Assembly: GCF_027923465.1 (NCBI RefSeq)
Contig: NZ_BRLB01000019.1
Span: forward strand, 1-64,000
Reading direction: 5' to 3'
Origin: Vallitalea longa
GTDB lineage: Bacteria; Bacillota; Clostridia; Lachnospirales; Vallitaleaceae
Length of the DNA: 64,000 nt
In this document: piece by piece, positions 24,501-33,711 of the stretch
How positions within the stretch are numbered: the first letter of the stretch is position 1
How the letters are laid out: every line of letters begins with the position of its first letter
Made by a program: the position numbers and the translations under genes
Notes under the pieces: generated by a model
The model's database searches: none
What the model was told of the DNA's origin: nothing
Seen by the model: only the letters and a program-made list of their open reading frames with translations

Positions 24501-25236
24501 AAACCTAAATGGCGAAGAACCTAAATTAGTACTAGAAGGTTGGAATATAAATAGAGAACTAGCTGTTCCCACTGGACTTGAAGCAACACCAATTAATGAT
24601 TCCAAGATAAAGGTTCTGTGGAACGATATATTTGGAGCTACAGGTTATGATCTTCTAGTAGATGGAGATTTAGTTGAAGATGTTGAAAATCCTTATATAC
24701 ATAATGGACTTGATAAAAACTCAACACATACTTACGAAGTAAGAGCTAAAAATGATTATGAGACATCAAGCTACAGTTCAGAAGTCACTGCAACTACAAT
24801 GGGAGATATATCATATAACTTAGCTCTTAATGCAACAGTAACAGCAAACTCCTCTGTTGCAAATGAAACACCTGAGAATGCAGTTGATGGAATAACTTCG
24901 AACAACAGTAAATGGTGTTCAAATACTGACATAGGCGAACAATGGCTAATGATCGATCTAGGTGAGAATTATGATATAAACAGATGGGTAGTTAAACATG
25001 CAGGAGCAGGCGACGAAGGCAGTGAATATAACACTAAAGATTTCAAACTACAACAAAGTGATGATGGTGTGAATTTTACAGATGTAGATTCCATAACTGG
25101 AAACACAGAAGACATAACAGATAGAGCTATCGACTCTATAAATACAAGATATCTAAGATTATATATTACCAATCCTCAATCTTCTTCACAATATATAGCT
25201 ACTAGAATTTACGAATTCGAAGTGTATGGAGACTAG
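21544..25236 (+). CDS. Secreted multidomain glycoside hydrolase family 2 enzyme
   Basis: A 1230-residue exported enzyme. Order: signal peptide (1-36), F5/8-type (discoidin-like) carbohydrate-binding domain (about 37-170), GH2 sugar-binding domain (about 185-385), immunoglobulin-like domain (about 395-505), TIM-barrel catalytic domain (about 510-815), further beta-sandwich modules (to about 1010), fibronectin type III (about 1018-1098), second F5/8-type domain (about 1100-1230). Expected acid/base is Glu629 in CGRNEGYPP and the nucleophile Glu687 in FHTELGMHS. The NWVGQTDFEGFYEACDKYGI region resembles exo-beta-glucosaminidase/mannosidase-like GH2 members, so amino-sugar or mannoside substrates are possible; exact specificity is unclear. 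It has no sortase or SLH anchor. It is monocistronic with GGAGAG before the ATG. Confidence 0.9.
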   Translation: MRNLKSFKSILSYMLIFTMIVCTVLVFNQPIQIQASSDTNIALNRAAYASSTANFDDTAHLTTDGFESTKWLSDSSRKQWIYVDLGEICEVNSVIIHWTDSYAKSYKIQATNDVGSNNDWTDLYSTTKGDGDVDEISFTSTDARYIRMYATNASSNKGYSISEFEIYGSKNTYPTPKPAPEPESDETLYLTGGNWKVQNASFVSEDGNDISTSNYDDDSWIIATVPGTVLTSYLNVGAIPDPYYSNQQLQISESFFTYNNFWYRNSFEVPSSYDGQKVWLNFDGINWKADIYVNGTQVGNINGAYTRAKFDVTDYVNAGETNYLAVLIHKVDHPNPVKVKKYNQNCFNGGKLTADSPTVLCSLGWDWIPTIRGRNIGIYNNVYLSKSGDVSIIDPFVKTDLPLPSTSEADIAVSTELQNNSGQNISGVLKGTIGDVTFNYDVTLAAFEKKQIDIDKEIFSQLTIDNPELWWPNTYGPQNLYTLKLEFESDDMVTDTKNVTFGIREYTYDDNDNILKISCNGVRIFVRGGNWGLSEAMLRETDESLDTKVRLHKEMNMNMIRNWVGQTDFEGFYEACDKYGIMIWDDFWLANPYDGPNPDDNDMFLDNANDKIKKVRNHPSVVIYCGRNEGYPPAVLDTGLRNAINQLDGTRYYSPASSKGVVTGEGPYNVQDPKRMFATRGTTFHTELGMHSTINIESYKKFIPDEYLWPMNDMWGIHDYFDHNPLEYGTTTGDRYGEIQGIEDFCRKGQLLNMETHKCSFETWASKGGPGLLGWMSMPAWPSLIWQTFDYYFDPTASFFGIKNACEPTHILWDCNTDKIKVTNNTTSNYNDLKAEAWIYNMDGTEKSYQSESIDIDAIGISNCFTLTFPNDLSDVHFIKLKLTDDNNDVISENFYWRGTTWLDYTDLNNMAPVNLEPTVSESTDGSTCTLTATIDNTTDQIALMARLKLVTDESEEQVLPVYYEDNYFSLLPGEIKVVDISFDTENLNGEEPKLVLEGWNINRELAVPTGLEATPINDSKIKVLWNDIFGATGYDLLVDGDLVEDVENPYIHNGLDKNSTHTYEVRAKNDYETSSYSSEVTATTMGDISYNLALNATVTANSSVANETPENAVDGITSNNSKWCSNTDIGEQWLMIDLGENYDINRWVVKHAGAGDEGSEYNTKDFKLQQSDDGVNFTDVDSITGNTEDITDRAIDSINTRYLRLYITNPQSSSQYIATRIYEFEVYGD

Positions 25237-25261
25237 AACAGATGTTAATCTAGAATCCCTT

Positions 25262-25290
25262 AAGGAAAGCCAAAGTGCTTTCCTTATTTT
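25262..25290 (+). terminator. Terminator of the GH2 gene
   Basis: A perfect nine-base inverted repeat AAGGAAAGC (25262-25270) / GCTTTCCTT (25277-25285), then ATTTT. It lies 26 bases after the GH2 stop. Confidence 0.85.
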
Positions 25291-25645
25291 ATATTTCAAC
25301 TGAATATATTAGTTATAATATCAACTGAGCATCATCCGTATTTCATACTAGATGCAACATTTCTTATTGAGTCATTAGCATTTATATTTATAATCAATCT
25401 TCAACTACTTCAATCAAAGATATACTTGTCATAACACACATAAGTTAAACTAGAAATATTAATAGGGCTATCTTAATACACACATTATATATAAGCTAAA
25501 GCACAATCTATGTGCTTAAATAGCTTATAACCATACGGAGTGTATTATGAGCAGCCCCTTAATTATTATATATACCTCTATTATTTCAATTGTAATTATT
25601 TCTAATTGGTTCCTTTATTGATTAGCTGATATGTTCTGATTCTAC
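25291..25645. other. Intergenic region between convergent units
   Basis: No gene is seen. It contains a long interrupted hairpin at 25491-25528 (ATAAGCTAAAGCACA against TGTGCTTAAATAGCTTAT), about 120 bases beyond the stop of the sugar permease at 25646. It is a likely terminator or 3'-end stabiliser for that minus-strand operon, though its T tract is poor. Confidence 0.5.
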
Positions 25646-26488
25646 CTATCCTTTTACAGCACCGCTTGCTATTCCCTTAATAATGTATTTCTGCATAAAC
25701 ACATAGAATATAACAAGAGGAGCAACTCCCAATACCATCATTGGGAAGAAACTAGTCCAATCAATTGAAAATTGTCCTATATTTCTATATACTTCCTGTA
25801 AAATTACATCTTTTTCTCTTGATTGCAAAAATAGTAATGGAGTCAAAAAATCATTCCAAATATTTAATGAATTAAGTATAATAACCGTCGCAATTACCGG
25901 TTTAAGCAATGGGAAAGTCACTCTCCAAAACACTTTAAATATTCCACATCCATCTATAGATGCAGCCTCTTCTAATTCTATTGGTATGGTACTTATAAAA
26001 CCTCTAAACAAAAATACTGCAAATGGAACATTGATAAATATATCTATTAATATGACACCAGCAAGTTTATTCATCAATTTTAATGAAATCATAAGTTTGT
26101 ATATAGGAATGACAGCCATTTGATATGGAACCATTATACCTGTTAGAAATATGAAAAACACTATCTTATTAAGTTTATGTCTTCTTCTTGCTATGGGATA
26201 TGCTGCCATTGCAGATAACATTACTACGCCAAATACAGCTGTCCCTGTTATTATTAAATTGTTTTTGAATACTCTAGGATATTCCATAAGCTTCCATGCA
26301 TCTACATAAGCTTTAAAATTAATAGATGTAGGCAAACCCATGGGATTAGCAGTTGCTTGTTCGGGAGTCTTGAATGTTGTAACAACTAGATAATATATTG
26401 GCACTAACATAAATATCGTTAAAATTACTAATACAATTTCTAGTATAATACGCTTCCCATCCTTTTTATTCTTAATGGTATGTTTCAT
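25646..26488 (-). CDS. Carbohydrate ABC importer permease (MalG type)
   Basis: A 280-residue inner-membrane permease of the CUT1 sugar importer class, with about six helices and the EAA loop EEAASIDGCGIFKVFWRVTFP that contacts the ATPase. The start ATGA overlaps the stop of the partner permease. It is the last gene of the importer run (binding protein, permease, permease). No ATPase gene is present, as usual for clostridial CUT1 systems, which share an MsmK-type ATPase. Control by the upstream YesMN-type two-component system is likely. Confidence 0.93.
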   Translation of the reverse strand: MKHTIKNKKDGKRIILEIVLVILTIFMLVPIYYLVVTTFKTPEQATANPMGLPTSINFKAYVDAWKLMEYPRVFKNNLIITGTAVFGVVMLSAMAAYPIARRRHKLNKIVFFIFLTGIMVPYQMAVIPIYKLMISLKLMNKLAGVILIDIFINVPFAVFLFRGFISTIPIELEEAASIDGCGIFKVFWRVTFPLLKPVIATVIILNSLNIWNDFLTPLLFLQSREKDVILQEVYRNIGQFSIDWTSFFPMMVLGVAPLVIFYVFMQKYIIKGIASGAVKG

Positions 26489-27390
26489 ATTAATTTCTCC
26501 TCCCTCTTAAGCAGGAATTTCAGCAATATCAGTGATACAAAAGCAATAATAATAAATAATACTACTCCTATTGCTGAAGCATATCCATAAAGTCCTTCAG
26601 TGAAACCTCGTTGTATTAATGTTGTTATAATAGTTTCTGTTGCATGTCCAGGTCCACCCTGAGTCATTGAAAAAATAATATCAAATACTTTTAATCCACC
26701 AATCATACTAAGTAATATATTTACTGTCATTGAAGGAGCAAGCATAGGTATTGTTATAACCTTAAATTTCTGCCAACCACTAGCACCATCAATGTCAGCA
26801 GCTTCGTAATAATCCTTTGGAATACTTTGCAGATTAGCTAAATAAATTATCATAGTCCATCCTGTCCACTGCCATATCTGAGTGAATAAAACAGAATAAA
26901 GTGCAAGATTAGAATCACCTAACCAGTTTACATTACTACCTCCAAAAAACTGTATAACTCTATTTATAAGACCATAATCTGTTGGAGCCATGATATAATT
27001 CCATAAATATCCTACTATGAGGCTACTCAATACTGCTGGTGCAAAAAAAACTGAACGAAAAAAGTTTTTACCCTTTATTTTAGAATCAAGAGCCACAGCA
27101 AGAGGTATCGCTAAGAAATTATGGAAAAATGTTACTAATAGTGCCCACTTAAAAGAATTGATTATTCCTATAAATGCTTCATCGTCACCAAAAATCCTTT
27201 TGAAATTCTCTAACCCTATGAAGCTGAAACTTTCATTATTGTATAAACTCCAATCCGTTGTACTGTAATAAAAACTGCTTAATACTGGATAGATAAAAAA
27301 TATAGCAAAACCAACCAATGCAGGAAGAAGAAACAATTCATATTTAATTTCTTTCTTTAATACTAGATTGTTCTTAAATTGTTTTCTCAC
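26485..27390 (-). CDS. Carbohydrate ABC importer permease (MalF type)
   Basis: A CUT1-type permease of about 301 residues with six helices and the EAA loop YYEAADIDGASGWQKFKVITIPML. The start is uncertain: the frame is open from a TTG at 27435, but an AAAGGTG site lies nine bases before a GTG at 27390, giving MRKQFKNN, and no ribosome site precedes the earlier codons, which run through an intercistronic hairpin. I prefer 27390. It pairs with the permease at 25646-26488. Confidence 0.88.
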   Translation of the reverse strand: MRKQFKNNLVLKKEIKYELFLLPALVGFAIFFIYPVLSSFYYSTTDWSLYNNESFSFIGLENFKRIFGDDEAFIGIINSFKWALLVTFFHNFLAIPLAVALDSKIKGKNFFRSVFFAPAVLSSLIVGYLWNYIMAPTDYGLINRVIQFFGGSNVNWLGDSNLALYSVLFTQIWQWTGWTMIIYLANLQSIPKDYYEAADIDGASGWQKFKVITIPMLAPSMTVNILLSMIGGLKVFDIIFSMTQGGPGHATETIITTLIQRGFTEGLYGYASAIGVVLFIIIAFVSLILLKFLLKREEKLI

Positions 27391-27422
27391 TGTTATTATC
27401 ACCTTTTTCATCTTATAGTTAG

Positions 27423-27460
27423 TTGACTGTAGCAATCAAAAATAAAATCACTACAGTCAA
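27423..27460 (-). other. Intercistronic stem-loop between binding-protein and permease genes
   Basis: A perfect ten-base inverted repeat TTGACTGTAG (27423-27432) / CTACAGTCAA (27451-27460) without a T tract, placed right after the binding-protein stop. Such stems typically protect the 5' message and allow more binding protein than permease to be made. The second sugar importer in this window has an equivalent at 40291-40329. Confidence 0.7.
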
Positions 27461-27477
27461 TTAGATTTAGAAATAAA

Positions 27478-28791
27478 TTATTTTCTGTTTTTTCTAACTT
27501 CTTCCGCTTTCTTATCAATAGCTTTAACTACTTCATCTATACTCTTCTGTCCTGCTATAAATTCTTGTTGTGCTTTACCCATTTCCATTATTATTGATTG
27601 TGCACCGAACCAATTATTCCATGGACAATATACGTTACCTGCTTTGAATGCTTCGGCACAAGTATCATACACAGATCCTAATTCAACTTCAACACCCTTT
27701 ACGAAGCTACTACCTGATTGTTCTTTTGCCCAAGCAATCTGAATTTCTGGTTTTGATATGTAATCTAAGAATTTCAATGCAGCTTCTTTATGTTTAGTAT
27801 CTTTGTTAATACAGAAAGCTCCGCCAGGACCGCCGACTAACCAGCCTGTTCCTTCTTCATATCCAGGGAATGGGAACATACCATAATCTAAATCTGGATT
27901 TTTCTCTTTCAATGCTACATCTGACCATGGACCTGAATCCCACATAGCTGCTTTTTCAAGTGAAAATTCTTCAAGTGCTTGATCGTAATCAAGTCCTAAC
28001 ATTTCTTTAGTTACATAACCTCTTTCAACCAATAATCCCCATTTTTCTAAAACATCATTCCAATTACCATCTACAGTCTTTTCGCCACTGTCGAATTCTG
28101 CATCAAAATTCTCATTTTTAGAATAGAATTCATTTAATAGAAGACCCATAGATTGTTTCATCATAGGTTCCCAAGATTTAGCTCCCATTATCTGTGGTTT
28201 GATTCCTGCTTCTTTTAGCTTTTCATGTATATCTAACCATTCATCATATGTTTTAGGTATTTCTATATTATTTTCTGCAAATATTTTTTTGTTATAGAAT
28301 ACACCTTCAAACCATGATATTTTTGGAATTCCATAATATTTTCCATCAAAACTGAAAGCTGATAAACCTGTTTCCATATATTTGCTTGCTATTTCCTCAT
28401 TAGTTAAATCTAATAAATATCCTGCTGCAGCTAAATTTTTAGTTTGTGCTCCTGCAATAATAATATCTGGTCCTTCCTTAGCTGCTAACTGAGCATTTAA
28501 TACATTATCAAATTGTTTGTTATCGACAAATTGATATTCTATCTTAATATTTGGATTATCTTTTTCAAAAGGCTCTAGATAAACTTTTTGTTGACTCTCA
28601 TTATCCCACCCCATAATCTTAAGAGTAACAACTTCTTCCTTTTCTTCTTTATTGGTTACAGCTGCTGTTTCATTATCTTTTCCCTCTTGTTTATCTTGTA
28701 CATCTTTTTTGTCTTGTTTCTTTTGACACCCTACTAAAACCAACGACAAACAGATAGTTATAGTCATAATTATTGATAAAAACCTCTTCAT
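27478..28791 (-). CDS. Sugar-binding lipoprotein of an ABC importer
   Basis: A 437-residue solute-binding protein of the family 1 (MalE-like) class. A lipoprotein signal peptide ends in LVLVGCQKK, with the cysteine that would be lipidated, followed by a charged linker. The mature part has the usual TLKIMGWDNESQQK start, the NKKIFAENNIEIPKTYDEW block and the FDGKYYGIPK hinge region. GGAGGT precedes the ATG. It captures an unknown oligosaccharide for the permeases downstream. Induced probably through the YesMN-type pair at 28915-32309. Confidence 0.93.
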   Translation of the reverse strand: MKRFLSIIMTITICLSLVLVGCQKKQDKKDVQDKQEGKDNETAAVTNKEEKEEVVTLKIMGWDNESQQKVYLEPFEKDNPNIKIEYQFVDNKQFDNVLNAQLAAKEGPDIIIAGAQTKNLAAAGYLLDLTNEEIASKYMETGLSAFSFDGKYYGIPKISWFEGVFYNKKIFAENNIEIPKTYDEWLDIHEKLKEAGIKPQIMGAKSWEPMMKQSMGLLLNEFYSKNENFDAEFDSGEKTVDGNWNDVLEKWGLLVERGYVTKEMLGLDYDQALEEFSLEKAAMWDSGPWSDVALKEKNPDLDYGMFPFPGYEEGTGWLVGGPGGAFCINKDTKHKEAALKFLDYISKPEIQIAWAKEQSGSSFVKGVEVELGSVYDTCAEAFKAGNVYCPWNNWFGAQSIIMEMGKAQQEFIAGQKSIDEVVKAIDKKAEEVRKNRK

Positions 28792-28914
28792 AATTACCTC
28801 CTATTTATTTATGATTATTTAAAGGATCCTCTATACTTTAATTATACTTAATTAAGATTTAATTTAAAGAAACTATGTTACTATTTACAACTCTATATTA
28901 TTGAATCATTTTAT

Positions 28915-30516
28915 TTACCTATAATTCTTACCTTTAAATTCCTGAGGTGTCATTCCCGTTAACTTTCTAAATGTTTTTGTAAAATAACTAGGATTTTCAT
29001 AACCTATAGAATAGGATATCTCATAATTTTTCATATCAGTATCTTTCAACAATTCTTTGGCCTTTTCAATCCTGTAATAAGTAAGATAGTTCCATATGCT
29101 ACTACCCATTTCTCTTTTGAACATATAACAAAAATAACTTTTACTTACTGAAACATATTCACATATATCATCTAGAGTTATTGCTGAATTATAATTCATA
29201 CTTATGTACTCTTTTGCTTTCTGTATAAGCCTGCTGCTTTCTTTTTCTTCAATAGTAATAAGATGGTTGATTATATTCTTGAACAGACTTATCATATAGT
29301 CTTTCAGATCTATTAATGTTTTATATGTTTTTAATTTTTCTATTGTGATGTCTTCAACTAGAAATAGTACTTTACTATTGATTTTTCCAGAACAGAATTT
29401 ATGTCTAATCAAAACAATTAGCTCATAACAAAAATCATATATTTTATCAGGTTCTAAAGCCCCATTATTATTAATGTCTTGAAATATCTCTGTCAATAAA
29501 CAAATTGCTCCTTTTTCATCCTGCGTATTCAAATATTCCAGAAGTTTTTTTTGTTGATCTATCAATCTTAGTTCTTTCAAATTAAGCTTCATATGAGTAG
29601 CATTATTACTTAAAACAGCTTTATCACCTAGGTAAAACCTATATTTAATTAAATCAAGCGTTTCATAATAAGCCTTATAGATTTCATTAACTTTCGTATG
29701 AGGCATACTAATACTCGCATAGCATTTTATTCCTATTTTCATAGAAAAATTCTGTATCAATTGTTCTGTTATTCTTTCATATCTGATTATGTCATTATCA
29801 TTACCCATATCATCAGTAAATCCCATAATTACCATCCATTCTCCAAAATATCCTTCAGTAACTATGCTATTAATATTTTCTTCTGATTTTCTTAGACTCA
29901 TTTCTATAAAATCAGTTATATCATCTATTTCTTTATCTTTCAATTCGCTGAATTTAATGAAATCATCATAAGAAAGGTTATCTACATTGATATTTATTAA
30001 TCTGTATTCTCTATCGCTTATTTTTGATTCTATATTAGAGATATGATTGATTTCAGTAATATCACATGGATACAATAATTGTTTGAATATTTTTCTGGAC
30101 TCGATTTTTTTTATACTAGACAGGCTGATTTGTTCTTTTAACTCTTCTTCTATCTCCCTTTTCAGTCTTTTAACAAGGTCGTATAGTTTGTCTTCATCGA
30201 TAGGTTTTAATAGATACTCTACAACTCCGCTTTCCAAAGCTCTCTGTGCATACTCAAATTCCCCATATGCACTTAGTATTATTACTTTTATCTTACTATC
30301 AAAACTCTTTGTCCACTTTATTAACTCTAGTCCATCCATCTTAGGCATTCTAATGTCTGTAATAAGTATTTGTGGAGAATATTTCCTAATAATATCCTGA
30401 GCCTCAATACCATTTTGTGCTACCCCAGCTATAGTAATATCTAAACTCTCCCAATCAATAATCTTCTGTAATAATTGCAAAGTAAGAACTTCATCATCAG
30501 CAATTACAACTTTCAT
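28915..30516 (-). CDS. YesN-type response regulator with AraC DNA-binding domain
   Basis: A 533-residue regulator: receiver domain (1-120; acidic pair in IADDE, phospho-acceptor Asp54 in LITDIRMPKMDG, Lys in YLLKPIDEDK), a long middle region (about 130-420), and a C-terminal AraC-type double helix-turn-helix (about 430-533; ITLDDICEYVSVSKSYFCYMFKREMG and the GYENPSYFTKTFRKLTG signature). Start chosen at the ATG at 30516 behind GAGGGTGG; a TTG at 30534 is in frame but lacks a site. It is encoded right after its kinase and just before the sugar importer genes, which it most likely activates. Confidence 0.93.
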   Translation of the reverse strand: MKVVIADDEVLTLQLLQKIIDWESLDITIAGVAQNGIEAQDIIRKYSPQILITDIRMPKMDGLELIKWTKSFDSKIKVIILSAYGEFEYAQRALESGVVEYLLKPIDEDKLYDLVKRLKREIEEELKEQISLSSIKKIESRKIFKQLLYPCDITEINHISNIESKISDREYRLININVDNLSYDDFIKFSELKDKEIDDITDFIEMSLRKSEENINSIVTEGYFGEWMVIMGFTDDMGNDNDIIRYERITEQLIQNFSMKIGIKCYASISMPHTKVNEIYKAYYETLDLIKYRFYLGDKAVLSNNATHMKLNLKELRLIDQQKKLLEYLNTQDEKGAICLLTEIFQDINNNGALEPDKIYDFCYELIVLIRHKFCSGKINSKVLFLVEDITIEKLKTYKTLIDLKDYMISLFKNIINHLITIEEKESSRLIQKAKEYISMNYNSAITLDDICEYVSVSKSYFCYMFKREMGSSIWNYLTYYRIEKAKELLKDTDMKNYEISYSIGYENPSYFTKTFRKLTGMTPQEFKGKNYR

Positions 30517-30530
30517 ATTAGTCCACCCTC

Positions 30531-32309
30531 TCAAGAATTTATTTTTGGAATTATTATAGTAACACTAGTACCAATATCTGACTTAGAAGCTATACTTAGC
30601 CCATATCGGTCCCCATATTTCAACTTAATTCTTTCATTAACATTCTTTAAACCAATACTTTTACTCTGATCTTTTTGATTTTTATCATTAATGTGCATTT
30701 TAATCTTCTCTAGTTCCTCTAGAGTCATTCCTTTACCATTGTCATTGATCTCAAAATATATATCATTATCTTTCGCAAAGACATTGATAGCTATTATCCC
30801 TTTTATATTTTCTTGCAGGCCATGAATAATACTATTTTCTACGATTGGTTGTAAAATAAGTTTCAAAGTCTGTAAATTGGATAATTCAATTTCACTGTCA
30901 ATCCTATAATCGAACTTATCCGAATATCTATAATTTTGTATTCTAATATAATCACTAACATGTTTTATCTCACTATTGATAGGAACTAATTTATCTAAGT
31001 CATAGATAGAGTATCTAAGCATATTACCAATCAACGTAACCATTTTACTTATATCTTTTGTTTTATTCAATAAGGCCAAAGCTTTGACAGATTGTAATGT
31101 ATTATATAGGAAATGTGGGTTTATCTGACTTTGCAACATTTTTACTTCTGCTTCTTTACTTTTCATCTTATAAGAATATATGTCTTCATTTAGCTTGTTG
31201 ATGCTCTCTATCATTACGTCTATATTACTACTCAACATTTCCATCTCTATAGTACTATTATCGTATAATTTGATATCAAAATTACCCTGTCCTATATTCT
31301 CCATCTTTTTCATTAATCCTGATATGGGTTTAGTTATACTTCTAGAAATGAATATGGACACTATTATAACAATAAACACACAAATGATGATTAAAAAGAA
31401 TGTGAATATTTTTATATTATCTAAGTGACTCAGTATCTCTTTCATAGGTATGATTGAAATTATTTTCCACCCAGTGATTGTTGAAGTTTTATATACGACA
31501 AGAACATTTTCTTTATCATGTTTTGAAACAAATTGTCCACTCTGCTGACTTAAATTGGTTATGATGTTTTTTTTGAAATCATTATCAAATTGATAGCTGG
31601 TCGGATTATAAACTAATTCATTATTATTATCTAGTATTAAAAAGAAACCTGTTTTACCTAATTGAGCATCTTGTGTAATGTCTGCAATATCACTGATGTT
31701 CAAATTACATAAAAGCATTGCATAGAATTCTCTATTAGGATCTGTATAATCCATGATAGGAATGACTGTTGAAACTACATTCCCAAGATTATTATCTAGC
31801 ACATAATAATCTTGAGAATGAATACCTGTGAAACAAACTTTTGCATATTTTTCCTCATACTTCGGGAACCAATCCTGTTCATAAAAATTATAGTCTTTTC
31901 TTACACATGAATTTGAATAATTATAACAAGTACCATCTTTTTTTATGATTATCAAATCTTTTATTTTTCTATTGAACTTTTTAGTTTCTTGTAGTACATC
32001 TGAAATCTTCCTATTATTATATAGGAAACTTGAACCTATAGACAATTCATCTTCTTTGATGGCATTAATTATCTCCTCATTTCCAGCTGTAATTTGAGTT
32101 AGATTTTTTATTTGCCCGAAATAAAGATCTATGCTAGAACTGGTCTGAGCTATTATTTTTTCTGTATAACTTAATATTTCATTAGTTAAAACTTGTGAAA
32201 AGAACCTATACCCTACTAAACCTATAATACAGAGAACAATAATAAAAATAACTGAAAAATAAATCATGATATTGCTTTTTAAAGATTTTATATGAAAAAA
32301 TCTCAACAA
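30531..32309 (-). CDS. YesM-type sensor histidine kinase
   Basis: A 592-residue membrane kinase: helix 1 (about 14-37), an extracellular double-Cache-like sensor (about 38-298), helix 2 (about 299-321), HAMP domain (about 322-375), His-kinase domain of the LytS/YesM class with His399 in SQINPHFLYNTLQ, and a C-terminal ATPase domain (NDNGKGMTLEEL, IGLKNVNERIKLKYG). Translation begins at a TTG behind GGGGGGGA. It senses an extracellular sugar or the loaded binding protein and phosphorylates the regulator encoded downstream. Confidence 0.92.
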   Translation of the reverse strand: MLRFFHIKSLKSNIMIYFSVIFIIVLCIIGLVGYRFFSQVLTNEILSYTEKIIAQTSSSIDLYFGQIKNLTQITAGNEEIINAIKEDELSIGSSFLYNNRKISDVLQETKKFNRKIKDLIIIKKDGTCYNYSNSCVRKDYNFYEQDWFPKYEEKYAKVCFTGIHSQDYYVLDNNLGNVVSTVIPIMDYTDPNREFYAMLLCNLNISDIADITQDAQLGKTGFFLILDNNNELVYNPTSYQFDNDFKKNIITNLSQQSGQFVSKHDKENVLVVYKTSTITGWKIISIIPMKEILSHLDNIKIFTFFLIIICVFIVIIVSIFISRSITKPISGLMKKMENIGQGNFDIKLYDNSTIEMEMLSSNIDVMIESINKLNEDIYSYKMKSKEAEVKMLQSQINPHFLYNTLQSVKALALLNKTKDISKMVTLIGNMLRYSIYDLDKLVPINSEIKHVSDYIRIQNYRYSDKFDYRIDSEIELSNLQTLKLILQPIVENSIIHGLQENIKGIIAINVFAKDNDIYFEINDNGKGMTLEELEKIKMHINDKNQKDQSKSIGLKNVNERIKLKYGDRYGLSIASKSDIGTSVTIIIPKINS

Positions 32310-32553
32310 TATCCCCCCCTATATTTATTTAATCAATACCTTAAAATATAAATAAACACATTAATAAATCTATATATAATTAAGTCATATCCTATTGCAA
32401 CTTATAATTATATATATCCGTAACAATAACAATAATAATATCATATTAATTATTAAATAACAACTTAATATGGCGTTTGTAATTCCATATGTAGAATTTC
32501 ATTTATTCATATACAAATTATTCTTAACAACAATTATCTTAATTAATAAAAGC
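32310..32553. other. Leader of the YesMN-type operon
   Basis: No gene is seen. On the minus strand TTGCAA (32395-32400), 16 bases, TATATA (32373-32378) is a plausible weak promoter for the kinase gene. The remainder is A+T-rich with no clear operator. Confidence 0.4.
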
Positions 32554-32587
32554 AAAAAAAATGACTCCTAAATATAATAGGAATCAT
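32554..32587 (-). terminator. Terminator of ilvE
   Basis: On the minus strand ATGATTCCT (32579-32587) pairs with AGGAGTCAT (32561-32569; one G-U) and is followed by seven to eight T residues. It lies about 55 bases beyond the ilvE stop. Confidence 0.85.
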
Positions 32588-32643
32588 CTTATATAGTTAA
32601 CTATATTTAATTTATCTATAACAAATCTACTACTTCGTACTGA

Positions 32644-33711
32644 TTATTTTACTTCAACTGCCCATCCATTTGGATCTTCTACATGACCAGTTTGAATACC
32701 AGTGATAGTATCATAGATTCTTTGTGATACTTCTCCGATATTTCCATCATTTATACTAATAACTCTTCCATCATAATTAAGTTCACCAATAGGTGATATT
32801 ACAGCAGCTGTTCCAGTTCCGAATGCTTCTTCTAGTGTTCCTTTTTCAGCTGCATCATAGATTTCTTCAACAGATAGTTTTCTTTCAGAAACAGGTATAT
32901 TCCAAGTCTTTAATAATTCTATAACAGAATCTCTAGTAACTCCTGCTAATATACTACCCTCAAGTGATGGTGTAATAACTTCTCCGTTGATTTTGAAGAA
33001 TACGTTCATAGTACCTACTTCTTCAACATATTTTCTTTCTACTCCATCTAACCATAATACTTGAGAATATCCTCTTTCTTTAGCTTTCATTTGAGCTTTA
33101 ATACTAGCTGCATAATTACCACCAGTTTTAGCAAATCCGATTCCACCTTTTACAGCACGAACATATTCAGTTTCAACCCATATTTTAACAGGATTGATTC
33201 CTTCTTTATAATAAGCACCAACTGGACATAATATAACCATAAATTTGTATGAATTAGAAGCTCTTACACCTAAGAAAGGATCTGTTGCAATAATGAATGG
33301 TCTAATGTAAAGAGAAGTTCCTTTTGGAGTTGGAATCCAATCTTTTTCTACTTTGATTAAATCATTGATTGCTTGGAACATATCATCTTCATCAATTTGT
33401 GGTATACATAATCTATCATTAGTCACATTTGTTCTATGTATGTTTTTATCAGGTCTGAATAGAAGAACTCTTCCGTCTTCTGTCTTATACGCTTTCATTC
33501 CTTCAAACATTTCTTGTCCATAATGGAAAACCATAGCGGAAGGATCCAAACAAATAGGTTGATAAGGTACGATTCTAGGATCATGCCAGCCTTGACCATC
33601 ATTATAATCCATAATAAACATATGATCAGTAAATTTAGTTCCGAATCCAAGATTATTGAAATCAGGTTTTTCTTTTAGATCTTTAGTCAATTCATATTTA
33701 ATATTTAGCAT
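32644..33711 (-). CDS. ilvE: Branched-chain amino acid aminotransferase
   Basis: A 355-residue class IV (fold type IV) aminotransferase of the longer, eukaryote-like BCAT branch. The pyridoxal phosphate lysine is Lys195 in GFAKTGGNYAAS. The EEVGTMNVFF segment binds the cofactor, and YGQEMFEGMKAY forms the substrate loop. It interconverts valine, leucine and isoleucine with their 2-oxoacids, which the VorB-like oxidoreductase in this window could then oxidise. It is monocistronic; AAGGGGGC stands before the ATG. I find no T-box in the leader, only a small AGGGAA/TTCCCT stem at 33738-33755. Confidence 0.95.
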   Translation of the reverse strand: MLNIKYELTKDLKEKPDFNNLGFGTKFTDHMFIMDYNDGQGWHDPRIVPYQPICLDPSAMVFHYGQEMFEGMKAYKTEDGRVLLFRPDKNIHRTNVTNDRLCIPQIDEDDMFQAINDLIKVEKDWIPTPKGTSLYIRPFIIATDPFLGVRASNSYKFMVILCPVGAYYKEGINPVKIWVETEYVRAVKGGIGFAKTGGNYAASIKAQMKAKERGYSQVLWLDGVERKYVEEVGTMNVFFKINGEVITPSLEGSILAGVTRDSVIELLKTWNIPVSERKLSVEEIYDAAEKGTLEEAFGTGTAAVISPIGELNYDGRVISINDGNIGEVSQRIYDTITGIQTGHVEDPNGWAVEVK